Shown: positions 50,847 to 59,630 of the stretch, in pieces
How the letters are laid out: each line of letters begins with the position of its first letter
Position numbering within the stretch: position 1 is the stretch's first letter
Assembly: GCA_945861895.1 (NCBI GenBank)
Contig: CAMAWF010000009.1
Span: forward strand, 1 to 64,000
Direction of reading: 5' to 3'
Length of the DNA stretch: 64,000 nt
Origin: Rhizobium sp. Q54
GTDB lineage: Bacteria; Pseudomonadota; Alphaproteobacteria; Rhizobiales; Xanthobacteraceae
The notes under the pieces: model-generated
Told to the model about the DNA's origin: nothing
Database searches by the model: none
The model's input: only the letters and a program-made list of their open reading frames with translations
Translations under genes and position numbers: made by a program

Positions 50847-51174
50847 TACCTCACGCCAAAGGACTATTTGAATTACTGCCGGTCAACTTCCGGCCGGCCA
50901 AGATTTTTGACGACATTTCTCCCGAGCAGGCGGCGTAATCTACACGATCCACCGCGCGCAACGACGTTGGCTGCCCGGACCGCCCGCCGGCCTCCCGGTC
51001 AACCCGAAAAACTCAGCCAATCGAGCTTTATCTCTTTATAATCAGTTATTTAAGCTATGCGTTTTTCGCGTAGCTGCGGCGCAATATAATTGCTTTTGCG
51101 GCGCAACAATGGTGCCTATGTTCAAAGCAATCGGATTCACCGGCATCCGCCGGATTAAAAAATGAGGTTTTGCC
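50847..51174. other. Intergenic region upstream of the DUF1127 gene
   Basis: 328 bases with no gene. The second half is AT-rich, with two TATAAT hexamers (51037-51042 and 51085-51090) and a direct repeat TGCGGCGCAA (51075-51084 and 51097-51106) spaced by 22 bases, which overlaps the second hexamer. No good -35 box is seen for either. A weak AATGAGG ribosome-binding site precedes the DUF1127 start. Confidence 0.5.
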
Positions 51175-51327
51175 ATGTTCGTCGCTATCGTCCGCTTCAT
51201 CCAGACTTGGAAACGCTACAACAAAAGCCTGCGCGAGCTGTCTCGCCTCGGCGATCGTGAGCTTGCCGACATCGGGCTCAGCCGCTCGGATATTCCGTCG
51301 GTGGCCTGGGAAAGCGCCAACCGCTAA
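51175..51327 (+). CDS. DUF1127 small protein
   Basis: A 50-residue protein matching the DUF1127/YjiS pattern: an N-terminal amphipathic helix (VRFIQTWKRYNKSLRELSRL) followed by the signature DRELADIGLSRSDIP. Such proteins are arginine-rich; in some alphaproteobacteria small DUF1127 proteins affect RNA turnover, phosphate uptake and stress responses. The ATG at 51175 follows a TGAGG, and a hairpin terminator stands 21 bases after the stop. Confidence 0.9.
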   Translation: MFVAIVRFIQTWKRYNKSLRELSRLGDRELADIGLSRSDIPSVAWESANR

Positions 51328-51347
51328 ACGGCGCTTAAATGCTCGCA

Positions 51348-51372
51348 AACGCCCGCCCTGCGCGGGCGTTTT
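51348..51372 (+). terminator. Rho-independent terminator after the DUF1127 gene
   Basis: AACGCCCGC (51348-51356) and GCGGGCGTT (51362-51370) form a 9-bp stem with a 5-base loop followed by further T residues. It may also serve the convergent gene that ends at 51405, since the stem starts with AA. Confidence 0.85.
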
Positions 51373-51404
51373 CGTTTCAGATAGAGCTATCGGCAACCGC
51401 TCGG

Positions 51405-52031
51405 CTAGTCGAGCGTCATCCAGCGCTCAAGCTGCATGATCTCCGGCTTTTCGCCATAGCCGCGCGTCCACGAGTCGATAGTCCATGCGGTGCCGCTCTT
51501 CTTTTCACTCAGCACAGCGGTCACATGCGGCGGGCGCCCGTCGATCAGATAGCCGCGCGCCTTCGGTACCTCGACGCTGTGATGGCGCAGCAATTTGAGC
51601 TGGTCGAGGACCAGCAACAGGCTGGTGATGTTGCGGCTTGTATCGATGCAATCGAACTGTCCCGCATCGTTCATATGCTTGTAGCCGGCCCGCGCGACAC
51701 GGCGCTGCGTCCCGGCAGAATGGCCAACACGACGATCGAACCACGCGCCGGCGACCCCGACTGCCTGCCGCTCGGCTTCCGGCGACTTCCGGCCGGCGCC
51801 CATGATCTGCGCAAGTCTTGCGCGGTCGGCAGGCGAGAACCCAACTTCGGTGCGATAGCGGCAGCCAAAGCCGTGGCAGACGACGACAACGAGCGGCGTC
51901 GGCGCCGAAAGCGAATAGGCGTCAAAGGTCGAGGAAACAACGTCGTCGTTGCGGGCGGCGGCCGGCGCTGCACAGAATGCCGCGATCAAAGCCGATACGA
52001 TGAATATCGGATGCAGTACCACAATACGCAC
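51405..52031 (-). CDS. Secreted protein with transglutaminase-like Cys-His-Asp pattern
   Basis: A 208-residue protein with a signal peptide (cleavage near APAAAR). The mature domain has three segments in the order expected for a transglutaminase-like cysteine protease fold: FDCIDTSRN (Cys), [10 protein letters not shown] (His) and [11 protein letters not shown] (Asp). The family is common in Hyphomicrobiales and annotated only as hypothetical as far as I recall. Enzyme activity is inference from this order and from the cysteine at a helix start. Confidence 0.65.
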   Translation of the reverse strand: MRIVVLHPIFIVSALIAAFCAAPAAARNDDVVSSTFDAYSLSAPTPLVVVVCHGFGCRYRTEVGFSPADRARLAQIMGAGRKSPEAERQAVGVAGAWFDRRVGHSAGTQRRVARAGYKHMNDAGQFDCIDTSRNITSLLLVLDQLKLLRHHSVEVPKARGYLIDGRPPHVTAVLSEKKSGTAWTIDSWTRGYGEKPEIMQLERWMTLD

Positions 52032-52102
52032 GCAACTATCTCCTCAGACAGCCCTGTAAGCGGCCATTGCCGCCCTGTACGCGGCAGACTAGGTATCTTG
52101 TG

Positions 52103-53512
52103 ATGATATCGTCATATTCACAACCGGTCCACGTCATCGGCGGCGGGCTTGCGGGCTCGGAGGCCGCCTGGCAAATCGCCAATTGCGGCGTTCCGGTTGT
52201 GCTGCACGAGATGCGGCCACTGCGCATGACCGACGTGCACAAAACCAGTGGCTTTGCCGAACTGGTCTGTTCCAATTCGTTTCGCTCCGACGACGCCGAT
52301 GGCAACGCCGTCGGCCTATTGCACGAGGAAATGCGCCGGCTCGGCTCGCTGGTGATGCGCACGGCCGGCGCCCACCGGGTCCCGGCCGGCAGCGCGCTCG
52401 CAGTCGACCGTCACGGATTTTCCGCCGCGGTCGGTGCGGCGCTTGAATTGCATGCACTGATCGACATTCGCCGTGAGGAAATCGCCGGTCTGCCGCCGGA
52501 CGATTGGGACAATGTCATCGTCGCAACCGGCCCGCTGACCTCACCGGCGCTGGCCGAAGCGGTGCGTGCGCTCACCGGCGAAGATGCGCTGGCCTTTTTC
52601 GACGCGCTTGCACCCATCGTGCATCGCGATTCCATCGACATGACGCAGGCCTGGTTCCAGTCGCGCTACGATAAATCCGGCGCCGACTACATCAATTGCC
52701 CGCTCACGCGCGAACAATACGGCGCTTTCATCGAAGCATTGCTTGCGGGCGAAAAGGTCGACTTCCATGCGTGGGAAGCATCGACGCCGTATTTCGACGG
52801 TTGTCTGCCGATCGAAGTGATGGCCGAGCGCGGCCCCGAGACCCCGCGGCACGGTCCGATGAAACCGATGGGCCTGACCAATTCGCACAAGCCGCACGAG
52901 AAGCCTTACGCCGTGGTGCAGCTGCGGCAGGACAACAAGCTTGCCACGCTGTTCAACATCGTCGGCTTCCAGACCAAACTCAAGCACGGCGAGCAGGTGC
53001 GCATCTTCCGCACAATTCCGGGTCTGGAAAATGCCGAATTCGCGCGTCTCGGCGGCTTGCATCGCAACACCTTTCTCAATTCGCCGAAGCTGCTGGATGA
53101 AACCTTGCGGCTCAAGCCGATGCCGCGGCTGCGCTTTGCCGGCCAGATCACCGGCTGCGAAGGCTATGTGGAATCCGCAGCCGTCGGCCTCATCGCCGGG
53201 CGGCTCGCCGCGGCCGAGCGGCTCGGCGAGCCGCTCTCGTTGCCGCCGCCGACAACCGCGCATGGCGCGCTGCTCGCGCACATCACCGGTGGTCATATGG
53301 AGACGATCGATACCGGACCGCGCTCGTTCCAGCCGATGAATGCCAATTTCGGGCTGTTTCCGCCGCTCGCGCATGTGCCGGCCGATGGGCTGGACGGCAA
53401 GCAACTGCGCGGGACGCCCAAGACCATCGCGCGCAAGCGTGCCTTATGCCAGCGCGCCCTCGCCGATCTCGACCGCTGGATCGCCGGCGGCAAAGCAATC
53501 GCCGCCGAGTAG
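52103..53512 (+). CDS. trmFO: Methylenetetrahydrofolate--tRNA-(uracil-5-)-methyltransferase
   Basis: A 469-residue TrmFO, the folate- and FAD-dependent enzyme making T54 in tRNA. The FAD motif [16 protein letters not shown] lies at the N terminus. Characteristic segments include [20 protein letters not shown] with the active-site Cys, and NFGLFPPL. The ATG at 52103 (or the overlapping GTG at 52100) fits the family start. It converges with the next gene, the stops being 2 bases apart. Confidence 0.97.
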   Translation: MISSYSQPVHVIGGGLAGSEAAWQIANCGVPVVLHEMRPLRMTDVHKTSGFAELVCSNSFRSDDADGNAVGLLHEEMRRLGSLVMRTAGAHRVPAGSALAVDRHGFSAAVGAALELHALIDIRREEIAGLPPDDWDNVIVATGPLTSPALAEAVRALTGEDALAFFDALAPIVHRDSIDMTQAWFQSRYDKSGADYINCPLTREQYGAFIEALLAGEKVDFHAWEASTPYFDGCLPIEVMAERGPETPRHGPMKPMGLTNSHKPHEKPYAVVQLRQDNKLATLFNIVGFQTKLKHGEQVRIFRTIPGLENAEFARLGGLHRNTFLNSPKLLDETLRLKPMPRLRFAGQITGCEGYVESAAVGLIAGRLAAAERLGEPLSLPPPTTAHGALLAHITGGHMETIDTGPRSFQPMNANFGLFPPLAHVPADGLDGKQLRGTPKTIARKRALCQRALADLDRWIAGGKAIAAE

Positions 53513-53514
53513 AG

Positions 53515-54357
53515 CTAGCCCGCGATGCGGCGCGGCTGCCGCGCGGCACGCCACAATATCCATTGCCGGCGCCATTGTGGCAGTTCGCGGGGCTTGAATG
53601 GATCGTAGTCCAACCGCTCCATGCTCTCGAGCGCGGCACGAACCGGCGCGACCGGCAACAATGCCGGCAGCATGGCGGCCGGAACGGCAGGGATCAGCTC
53701 TGCGGCGGTTTTGAGATGCCGCCGCGCGCGCAGCCGCAATTCGGCCAAAGCCGTGCGCAGTTCCACATTTGCCTTGCCGGCAAAAATCTCTTCGCGCTTT
53801 GCGCCATAACGCGCCAGCAGGTCGAGCGGAACGTAAAGCTGGTAGCGGGATGCATGCAGCGGAAACGCCAGCAGCAGTCCGGCAATGGCATGGGCGATGC
53901 CTGCATGGTTGGCAGCTTCGCGCAAGGTTTCGCCATCGCCGCCGAGAATGCGCCCGGCTAATTCGATCAGCGCCGAATTCGTCCGCATGGCGTAGCTCTC
54001 CAACTCCACCATGCTTGTCATCGGCACATCGTAAATATCGAAACTGCGCGCATCGATCAGGTCGAGCAGCGGCGCAGGCGAAAGCCCGCTGCGCGCCAGC
54101 GTGCCGAGCAGTTCCGCCGCAACCGGATGCGCCATCGCCTCACCTGCCCGCCCGCCGGCCAGAACCTCGCGCCACCATTGCAACCGCAATTCGCCCGGAA
54201 ACGGCTCGCGCGCCAGCTCACGTATCCGCGCAATCTCCACGTTGAAAGCGTAGAGGGAAAACAGCGCGGCGCGATGCTCGCCCGGCGCGAACAACGTGGC
54301 CAGGAAGCGGTCCCTGTCCGCCTCGCGAACCAGCCGCTGGCAATGTTCGTCCTGCAT
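53515..54357 (-). CDS. Squalene/phytoene synthase-family protein (NDUFAF6-like)
   Basis: A 280-residue all-helical protein of the squalene/phytoene synthase fold. AAFSLYAFNVEIARIRELAR (quoted as ALFSLYAFNVEIARIREL) and LRLQWWREVLAG replace the Asp-rich prenyl-diphosphate motifs, as in the group that includes the mitochondrial complex I assembly factor NDUFAF6. Its gene starts one base after the stop of the NDUFAF3-like gene, at the end of the yajC-secD-secF unit. A prenyltransferase role is unlikely given the changed motifs; a membrane complex assembly role is inferred. Confidence 0.8.
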   Translation of the reverse strand: MQDEHCQRLVREADRDRFLATLFAPGEHRAALFSLYAFNVEIARIRELAREPFPGELRLQWWREVLAGGRAGEAMAHPVAAELLGTLARSGLSPAPLLDLIDARSFDIYDVPMTSMVELESYAMRTNSALIELAGRILGGDGETLREAANHAGIAHAIAGLLLAFPLHASRYQLYVPLDLLARYGAKREEIFAGKANVELRTALAELRLRARRHLKTAAELIPAVPAAMLPALLPVAPVRAALESMERLDYDPFKPRELPQWRRQWILWRAARQPRRIAG

Positions 54358-54358
54358 G

Positions 54359-54751
54359 TTAATCCACGGCGATGAGCGCTGCGCCGAAACGGCGGCCCTC
54401 GGCCAGCAAAATATTGTAGGTGCGCACCGCAGCGCCGGTCGGCATGGTATCCGCCGCAAGTCCGCTGCCGCGAAACAGCGCGCTCAAATTTTCCGTCAAT
54501 GGCCAGGGATCGCGGCCGGTCCCGAGCAGAAACAGGTCCATGTCCTGCGCGCGGGCAAAGACCGGCGCCAGCGCCTCCGCCGTTATCGCCTGGATGTCTG
54601 CAACCGGCCAGGCCGAGATGCCGCCGGGCAGGCACAGCAGCGAGCCGCGATGCGACATGCCGCCGAAGCGGAAGCCGCCATTGCCATAGGCATCGAGCGG
54701 CGCTTGTTGCGGCAAATGCGGCGCATCGTCTCCGGCGCGGCCGGCGGGCAT
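54359..54751 (-). CDS. Mth938-like protein (NDUFAF3 homologue)
   Basis: A 130-residue protein of the Mth938/DUF498 fold. The core motif FLLGTGRDPWPL matches this family, followed by GLAADTMPTGAAVRTYNILL. The mitochondrial member NDUFAF3 helps insert complex I subunits. Here the gene starts 3 bases after the secF stop. Linkage of this family to secDF is a known feature of alphaproteobacteria. Confidence 0.88.
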   Translation of the reverse strand: MPAGRAGDDAPHLPQQAPLDAYGNGGFRFGGMSHRGSLLCLPGGISAWPVADIQAITAEALAPVFARAQDMDLFLLGTGRDPWPLTENLSALFRGSGLAADTMPTGAAVRTYNILLAEGRRFGAALIAVD

Positions 54752-54754
54752 CGC

Positions 54755-55684
54755 CTAAGGCTTGTCCGCACCCGCCGCAGTGTCACGGCCGATGCCGACG
54801 CCGAGATAGATCAGGATCGGCGCCGCAATGAAGATCGAGGTGTAGGTGCCGACCAGCACCACGCCAAACATCATGGTGGCGGTGAAGCTGTGAATGGCCT
54901 GCCCGCCGAACAGCAGCAGCGCGAGCAAGGCGAGCGTCACCGTCACGTGGGTGATGATGGAGCGCGACAGCGTCGAATTGACCGAAATATTCAGCAAGTC
55001 GGCAATCGTCATTTTCTTATAGCGGCGCAGCATTTCGCGGATGCGGTCGTAGATGACCACGGTGTCGTTGAGCGAATAGCCGAGAATGGTCAGCAGCGCC
55101 GCAATCGAAGTGAGATCGAAGTCGATTTGCGCCAGCGACATGAAGCCGATGGTCAAAACCAGATCGTGCACGTTCGCGATCATGGCGCCGAGCGCAAACT
55201 GCCATTCGAACCGGAACCAGAGATAGATGAAAATTCCCATGATCGCGAGCATCAGGCCGATAACGCCATAGGACAGCAATTCGCCCGACACGCGCGGACC
55301 CACCACCTCGACCCGGCGGTATTCGACCTCGTTGCCGAGCGCGCCGCGGATTTTTTGCACCGCTCCTTGTTGCGCGGTCTCGCCGCCCGGCTGCTCGGCG
55401 ACGCGGATGAGCACGTTTTCCGGCCCGCCGAATTGCTGCAATTGCACCTCGCCGAGCCCAAGAGCGCCCAGCGCGGTGCGCATTTTGGCGATGTCGGCCG
55501 GCCCCGACTTCGACTGCACTTCCATCAAGGTGCCGCCCTTGAAGTCGATGCCGAAATTGAGCCCGTGGAAAAAATACAGCGCAATCGCAACGATCGACAG
55601 CGCCGCCGATATCGGAAAGCTCACGCGCCGGAAGCGCATGAAATCGAATTTGGTATCGTCCGGTACGATGCGAAGCAGGCGCAC
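54755..55684 (-). CDS. secF: Protein translocase subunit SecF
   Basis: A 309-residue SecF with six membrane helices. FGIDFKGGTLMEVQ opens the periplasmic loop. The helix 4 region (GYSLNDTVVIYDRIREMLR) has the conserved pattern for proton-driven SecDF action. It works with SecD to finish protein export. It starts 9 bases after the secD stop. Confidence 0.97.
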   Translation of the reverse strand: MRLLRIVPDDTKFDFMRFRRVSFPISAALSIVAIALYFFHGLNFGIDFKGGTLMEVQSKSGPADIAKMRTALGALGLGEVQLQQFGGPENVLIRVAEQPGGETAQQGAVQKIRGALGNEVEYRRVEVVGPRVSGELLSYGVIGLMLAIMGIFIYLWFRFEWQFALGAMIANVHDLVLTIGFMSLAQIDFDLTSIAALLTILGYSLNDTVVIYDRIREMLRRYKKMTIADLLNISVNSTLSRSIITHVTVTLALLALLLFGGQAIHSFTATMMFGVVLVGTYTSIFIAAPILIYLGVGIGRDTAAGADKP

Positions 55685-55693
55685 GGCGGCCCC

Positions 55694-57295
55694 TTAGATC
55701 GGTACGCGTTGCGGACGCCACCACCGCACCCAGTAGGCGACAATCAGCCGCGTTACCGTGAATGCGGTGAAGACGGTGGTGATGATGCCGATGCCGAGCG
55801 TGACTGCGAAGCCGCGCACCGGCCCGGTGCCGATATAGAACAACACCGCCGCGGCGATGAAGGTGGTGATGTTGGAATCGAGAATGGTCGCCAGCGCGCG
55901 GCTGAAGCCGGCATCGATGGCGTTGATGGCGGAACGGCCGCCGCGCACCTCTTCGCGGATGCGCTCGTAGATCAGCACGTTGGAGTCGACCGCGATGCCG
56001 ACGGTGAGCACGATGCCGGCGATGCCGGGCAAAGTGAGCGTCGCATTGAGCAGCGACAGGATGCCGAAAATCATGGCGACGTTGATCGCCACGGCAATGT
56101 TGGCGAACAAGCCGAACAGACCGTAGGTCGCCAGCATGAAGATGACGACCATGGCCGCGCCGACATAAGACGACAGCTTGCCCTTTTCGATGGAGTCCTG
56201 GCCGAGCCCCGGGCCGACGGTGCGCTCTTCGATGATGGTGAGCGGGGCCGGCAGCGCGCCGGCGCGCAGCAGGATCGCGAGATCGTTGGCCTGCTCCACC
56301 GTGAAGCTGCCCGAAATCTGCCCCGACCCGCCGAGGATCGGCTCGCGGATCACCGGCGCCGAGATCACCTCGTTGTCGAGCACGATGGCGAACGGCTTGC
56401 CGACATTCTCCTGCGTCACCTGCGCGAATTTGCGCGCGCCGCCGGTGTTGAAGCGGAAGCTCACGATCGGTTCGCTGGTGCGCTGATCGAAGCCCGGCTG
56501 CGCGTCGGTGAGGTCGCCGCCGGAAACCACCACGCGCTTCTCGATCAGATACGGCGCCCGCTGCTGCTTCTGCGGGCTGTAAAGAATTTCCGATTCCGGC
56601 GGCGCGCGCCCCTGCAACGCCTGTTCCGGCGTCGTCGACTGGTCGACCAGCCGGAAGTCGAGCTTCGCCGTCTTGCCCAGCAACTCCTTGAGCCGCGTCG
56701 GATCCTGCAAACCCGGCACCTGCACCAGAATGCGGTTGACGCCCTGGCGCTGGATCAGCGGCTCGACCGTGCCAAGCTCATTGACGCGGCGCTCGACGAT
56801 CTGGATCGACTGCTCGACCGACTGGCGGATGCGCTCGACGATCGCCGGCTCGGTCAGCGTCAGACGGATCAGGCCGCCCGCTTCCGACGCGATATCGATA
56901 CTGCGCTGGCCGGTGGAGCTGAGAATTCCGCCGAGCGGTTGCGACAAGTCCTGCAATTTCGTGCGTGCCTGCGCCTCGCCCCCTTCGCGGATGCGGACCT
57001 CGACGCTGGTGCCGCGCACCACCAGGCCAGTATAGCCGACGCGCGCCTCACGCAGCAGCCGGCGCACGTCGTCACGCAGCGCTTCCAGCTTCTCTTTGCG
57101 CACCGCGCCGGAATCGACCTCCAGCAGGATGTGCGAACCGCCTTGCAAATCGAGCCCGAGCACAACGTGGCGCTGCGCCCATTTCGGCCAGCTCTGCACG
57201 ACTTTTTCGGGGAAAAAATTCGGAACCGCGAACAGGCAGACGAAAAACGCCGTGAACATGACGGCGGCCGCTTTCCAGCGCGTGAAATAAAGCAT
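55694..57295 (-). CDS. secD: Protein translocase subunit SecD
   Basis: A 533-residue SecD. The N-terminal helix is followed by VLGLDLQGGSHILLEVD, a large periplasmic P1 domain, and a C-terminal bundle of five helices with GIVLTVGIAVDSNVLIYERIREE (quoted as GIAVDSNVLIYERIRE), the proton-path segment. It is 42 bases downstream of yajC in one leftward unit. Confidence 0.98.
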   Translation of the reverse strand: MLYFTRWKAAAVMFTAFFVCLFAVPNFFPEKVVQSWPKWAQRHVVLGLDLQGGSHILLEVDSGAVRKEKLEALRDDVRRLLREARVGYTGLVVRGTSVEVRIREGGEAQARTKLQDLSQPLGGILSSTGQRSIDIASEAGGLIRLTLTEPAIVERIRQSVEQSIQIVERRVNELGTVEPLIQRQGVNRILVQVPGLQDPTRLKELLGKTAKLDFRLVDQSTTPEQALQGRAPPESEILYSPQKQQRAPYLIEKRVVVSGGDLTDAQPGFDQRTSEPIVSFRFNTGGARKFAQVTQENVGKPFAIVLDNEVISAPVIREPILGGSGQISGSFTVEQANDLAILLRAGALPAPLTIIEERTVGPGLGQDSIEKGKLSSYVGAAMVVIFMLATYGLFGLFANIAVAINVAMIFGILSLLNATLTLPGIAGIVLTVGIAVDSNVLIYERIREEVRGGRSAINAIDAGFSRALATILDSNITTFIAAAVLFYIGTGPVRGFAVTLGIGIITTVFTAFTVTRLIVAYWVRWWRPQRVPI

Positions 57296-57337
57296 GAGTG
57301 TCGACCGTCCCGAAACCGGTTCGCTCCGCCCCGGCGG

Positions 57338-57688
57338 CTAACCGGACGCGGCTTCGTCCTTCACCGGCTCGCCCTTGGCGCGGACGTCGGTGAGCATTTG
57401 CCGCATCTGCCGCACGCGTACCTCGTCAGCGATTTCGACTTCGACCTGTTCCTCGTCGATGACTTTTGTGACCTTGCCGACGAGGCCGCCGGAGGTCACG
57501 ACTGTGTCGCCGCGCCGCACGTTTTTGACCATTTCCTGGTGCTGCTTCACGCGCTTTTGCTGCGGCCGCAGGATCAGGAAATACATGATGACGAAAATCA
57601 GGATGAACGGCAAAAGCGACATCAGCATGCCGCCGTCGCCGCCACCACCGAACAGCGACCCTTGCGCAAACGCCGGCGAAATCAGCAT
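57338..57688 (-). CDS. yajC: Preprotein translocase subunit YajC
   Basis: A 116-residue single-pass protein. One membrane helix (about 22-40) is followed by the family motif LRPQQKRVKQHQEM and a KOW-like domain (RRGDTVVTSGGLVGKVTKV). The ATG at 57688 follows GAGGGA at good spacing. It is the first gene of the yajC-secD-secF-NDUFAF3-like-NDUFAF6-like unit. Confidence 0.96.
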   Translation of the reverse strand: MLISPAFAQGSLFGGGGDGGMLMSLLPFILIFVIMYFLILRPQQKRVKQHQEMVKNVRRGDTVVTSGGLVGKVTKVIDEEQVEVEIADEVRVRQMRQMLTDVRAKGEPVKDEAASG

Positions 57689-57903
57689 CGAATGTGTCCC
57701 TCGGGTGATGGTCCGGCGCGACGAGCCTGGAGGCGCCCGTCGCAAGCTTCCGCGCTCTAATTTCGCGCGGACTATAGCTGCCGTGGCCCCAATTGCAACG
57801 CTGCAAGGCCAGCAAAAAGGCCCTGTTTTCGGGCTTTGCGCCGGCCCCGTCTTGCGAGCCTGCCGCCCCCCCGCTAAGAGCAGCGCAACCGGAAAGCGCC
57901 TGC

Positions 57904-58854
57904 ATGGCCAAACGAAAAACCGTCTCCAAGCCGGCCTCCGCCGGCAAGCGAAAAGCCGGGCCCGGCCGTGACGGCGGCAATGGCGGCGGCAATGGCAAGG
58001 CAACCCTGCAACGGATCGCCGCCGCGCTGGAACGCTTGGCGCCGCGTGCGGCCGCCGCACCGGATTTTTCCGCCACCGATGCCTTCGTCTGGCATCCGGA
58101 GGGCGGCCACCTCGCCCCCATTGCGCGCGTCAACCGCGTCGAGATGTCGCTGCTCAAGGGCATCGACCGGATGCGAGACACACTGGTCGAGAACACCGAG
58201 CGCTTTGCGCGCGGGCTGCCGGCCAACAATGCGCTGTTGTGGGGCGCGCGCGGCATGGGCAAGTCCTCGCTGGTCAAGGCGGCGCACGCGGCGGTCAACG
58301 TGACATTGTCGCGCAAGGGCGCACAGCGTCCCTTGAAGCTGGTCGAAATCCACCGCGAAGACATCGAGAGCCTGCCGGAATTGATGGCGATCACGCGCCC
58401 CGCGCCGCACCGCTTCATCGTGTTCTGCGACGATCTATCGTTCGACGCCGACGACACCTCCTACAAATCGCTCAAGGCGGTGCTCGAAGGCGGCATCGAG
58501 GGCCGCCCCGAAAACGTGATTTTCTACGCGACCTCGAACCGCCGCCATCTGATGTCGCGCGACATGATGGAGAACGAGCGCTCCACCGCGATCAACCCGG
58601 GCGAAACGGTGGAGGAAAAAGTGTCGCTCTCGGACCGCTTCGGCCTCTGGCTCGGCTTTCATCGTTGCAGCCAGGACGAATATCTCGCGATGGTCGAAGG
58701 CTATGTCGCGCATTACCGCATCCCCAAGCGCGGCGACGAGCTTGCGCGCGAGGCGTTGGAATGGGCGACGACGCGCGGCTCCCGCTCGGGGCGCGTGGCC
58801 TGGCAATATGTCCAGGACCTTGCCGGCCGGCTCGGCGTTGCGCTCACGGATTAG
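57904..58854 (+). CDS. DUF815 AAA-type ATPase
   Basis: A 316-residue ATP-binding protein of the DUF815 family. A Lys/Gly-rich N terminus is followed by Walker A WGARGMGKSS (residues 113-122), Walker B-like FIVFCDDLSF and ATSNRRHLMSRDM as sensor segment. The family is widespread, often next to sec genes in alphaproteobacteria, and without an assigned role. The gene diverges from yajC across 215 bases. Confidence 0.9.
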   Translation: MAKRKTVSKPASAGKRKAGPGRDGGNGGGNGKATLQRIAAALERLAPRAAAAPDFSATDAFVWHPEGGHLAPIARVNRVEMSLLKGIDRMRDTLVENTERFARGLPANNALLWGARGMGKSSLVKAAHAAVNVTLSRKGAQRPLKLVEIHREDIESLPELMAITRPAPHRFIVFCDDLSFDADDTSYKSLKAVLEGGIEGRPENVIFYATSNRRHLMSRDMMENERSTAINPGETVEEKVSLSDRFGLWLGFHRCSQDEYLAMVEGYVAHYRIPKRGDELAREALEWATTRGSRSGRVAWQYVQDLAGRLGVALTD

Positions 58855-58978
58855 GCCGCAGCTGGCGTCAGCCGGACCACGGTCCGCTTGCCGCAAACCG
58901 GCTTCCAGGCCTTTACGGAAGGTGTTAGCGTTCACCTAGCTAGGGGTCATCTGGCAAGCGGTACGGGGGTTGGGTCAG

Positions 58979-59599
58979 ATGTGGTTGCGGCGCGTTCTGG
59001 CCACGGGACTGACGGTGGCCATTTTCATTTTTATGGGCTCCTCCAGTCCAAGCCACGCGCAATCCGGCACGCATGTTTATATGCTGCGCGGGTTCATGAA
59101 CGTCTTTTCGATGGGGCTGGATTCTCTCGCCCAAAAACTCGAAGAAGGCGGCATCCGCACCAGCGTGGCCAACCACTTCGCCTGGAGCAGTTACGCGCAG
59201 GACGCAATCGGCAAATACAAGAGCGGCAAAGTGCGCTCGATCATCATTATCGGTCATTCGCTCGGCGGCGGCGCGGCGCTTTCCATGGCGGAGCAATTAC
59301 GCGAAGCGAAAGTCCCGGTCAGCCTGGTCATCACGCTCGATCCGGTTGGCACCCCTCAGGCTCCCGCCAATGTCCGCCGCCTGATCAATCTGTATGTGTC
59401 CAATGGGATGGGTAGCAAGGTAGAGCGCTCGTCGAAGTTCCGCGGCTCGCTGGTAAATTCGGATCAAAAGGACAAGCCCGACATCGGGCATGTCTCGATC
59501 ACGACCGCATTCCAGCGCAAATTGCTCGGCTATGTGCGTTCTGCGGCAACCTCCTCCCGCCCACGTAATGCAAGCGTCCCGGAAACTACAACGCAGTGA
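58979..59599 (+). CDS. Exported alpha/beta-hydrolase (lipase-like)
   Basis: A 206-residue protein with a signal peptide (cleavage near SHAQ-S, residue 28) and the nucleophile elbow GHSLGGG (Ser94). Candidate acid and base residues are TLDPVGTP and DIGHVSIT. The size and pattern suggest a periplasmic thioesterase or lipase-like enzyme of unknown substrate. The ATG at 58979 was preferred over the TTG at 58970. Confidence 0.8.
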   Translation: MWLRRVLATGLTVAIFIFMGSSSPSHAQSGTHVYMLRGFMNVFSMGLDSLAQKLEEGGIRTSVANHFAWSSYAQDAIGKYKSGKVRSIIIIGHSLGGGAALSMAEQLREAKVPVSLVITLDPVGTPQAPANVRRLINLYVSNGMGSKVERSSKFRGSLVNSDQKDKPDIGHVSITTAFQRKLLGYVRSAATSSRPRNASVPETTTQ

Positions 59600-59630
59600 A
59601 GCCTCGAGCCGGGGCAAGGTTTAGTCGGTA

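Noticed and set aside
54296-57760. A 1154-codon open frame on the plus strand opposite secF and secD
   Set aside because: It has the Arg/His/Asp-rich composition typical of antisense frames in GC-rich DNA and no recognisable domain; secD and secF on the other strand are certain.
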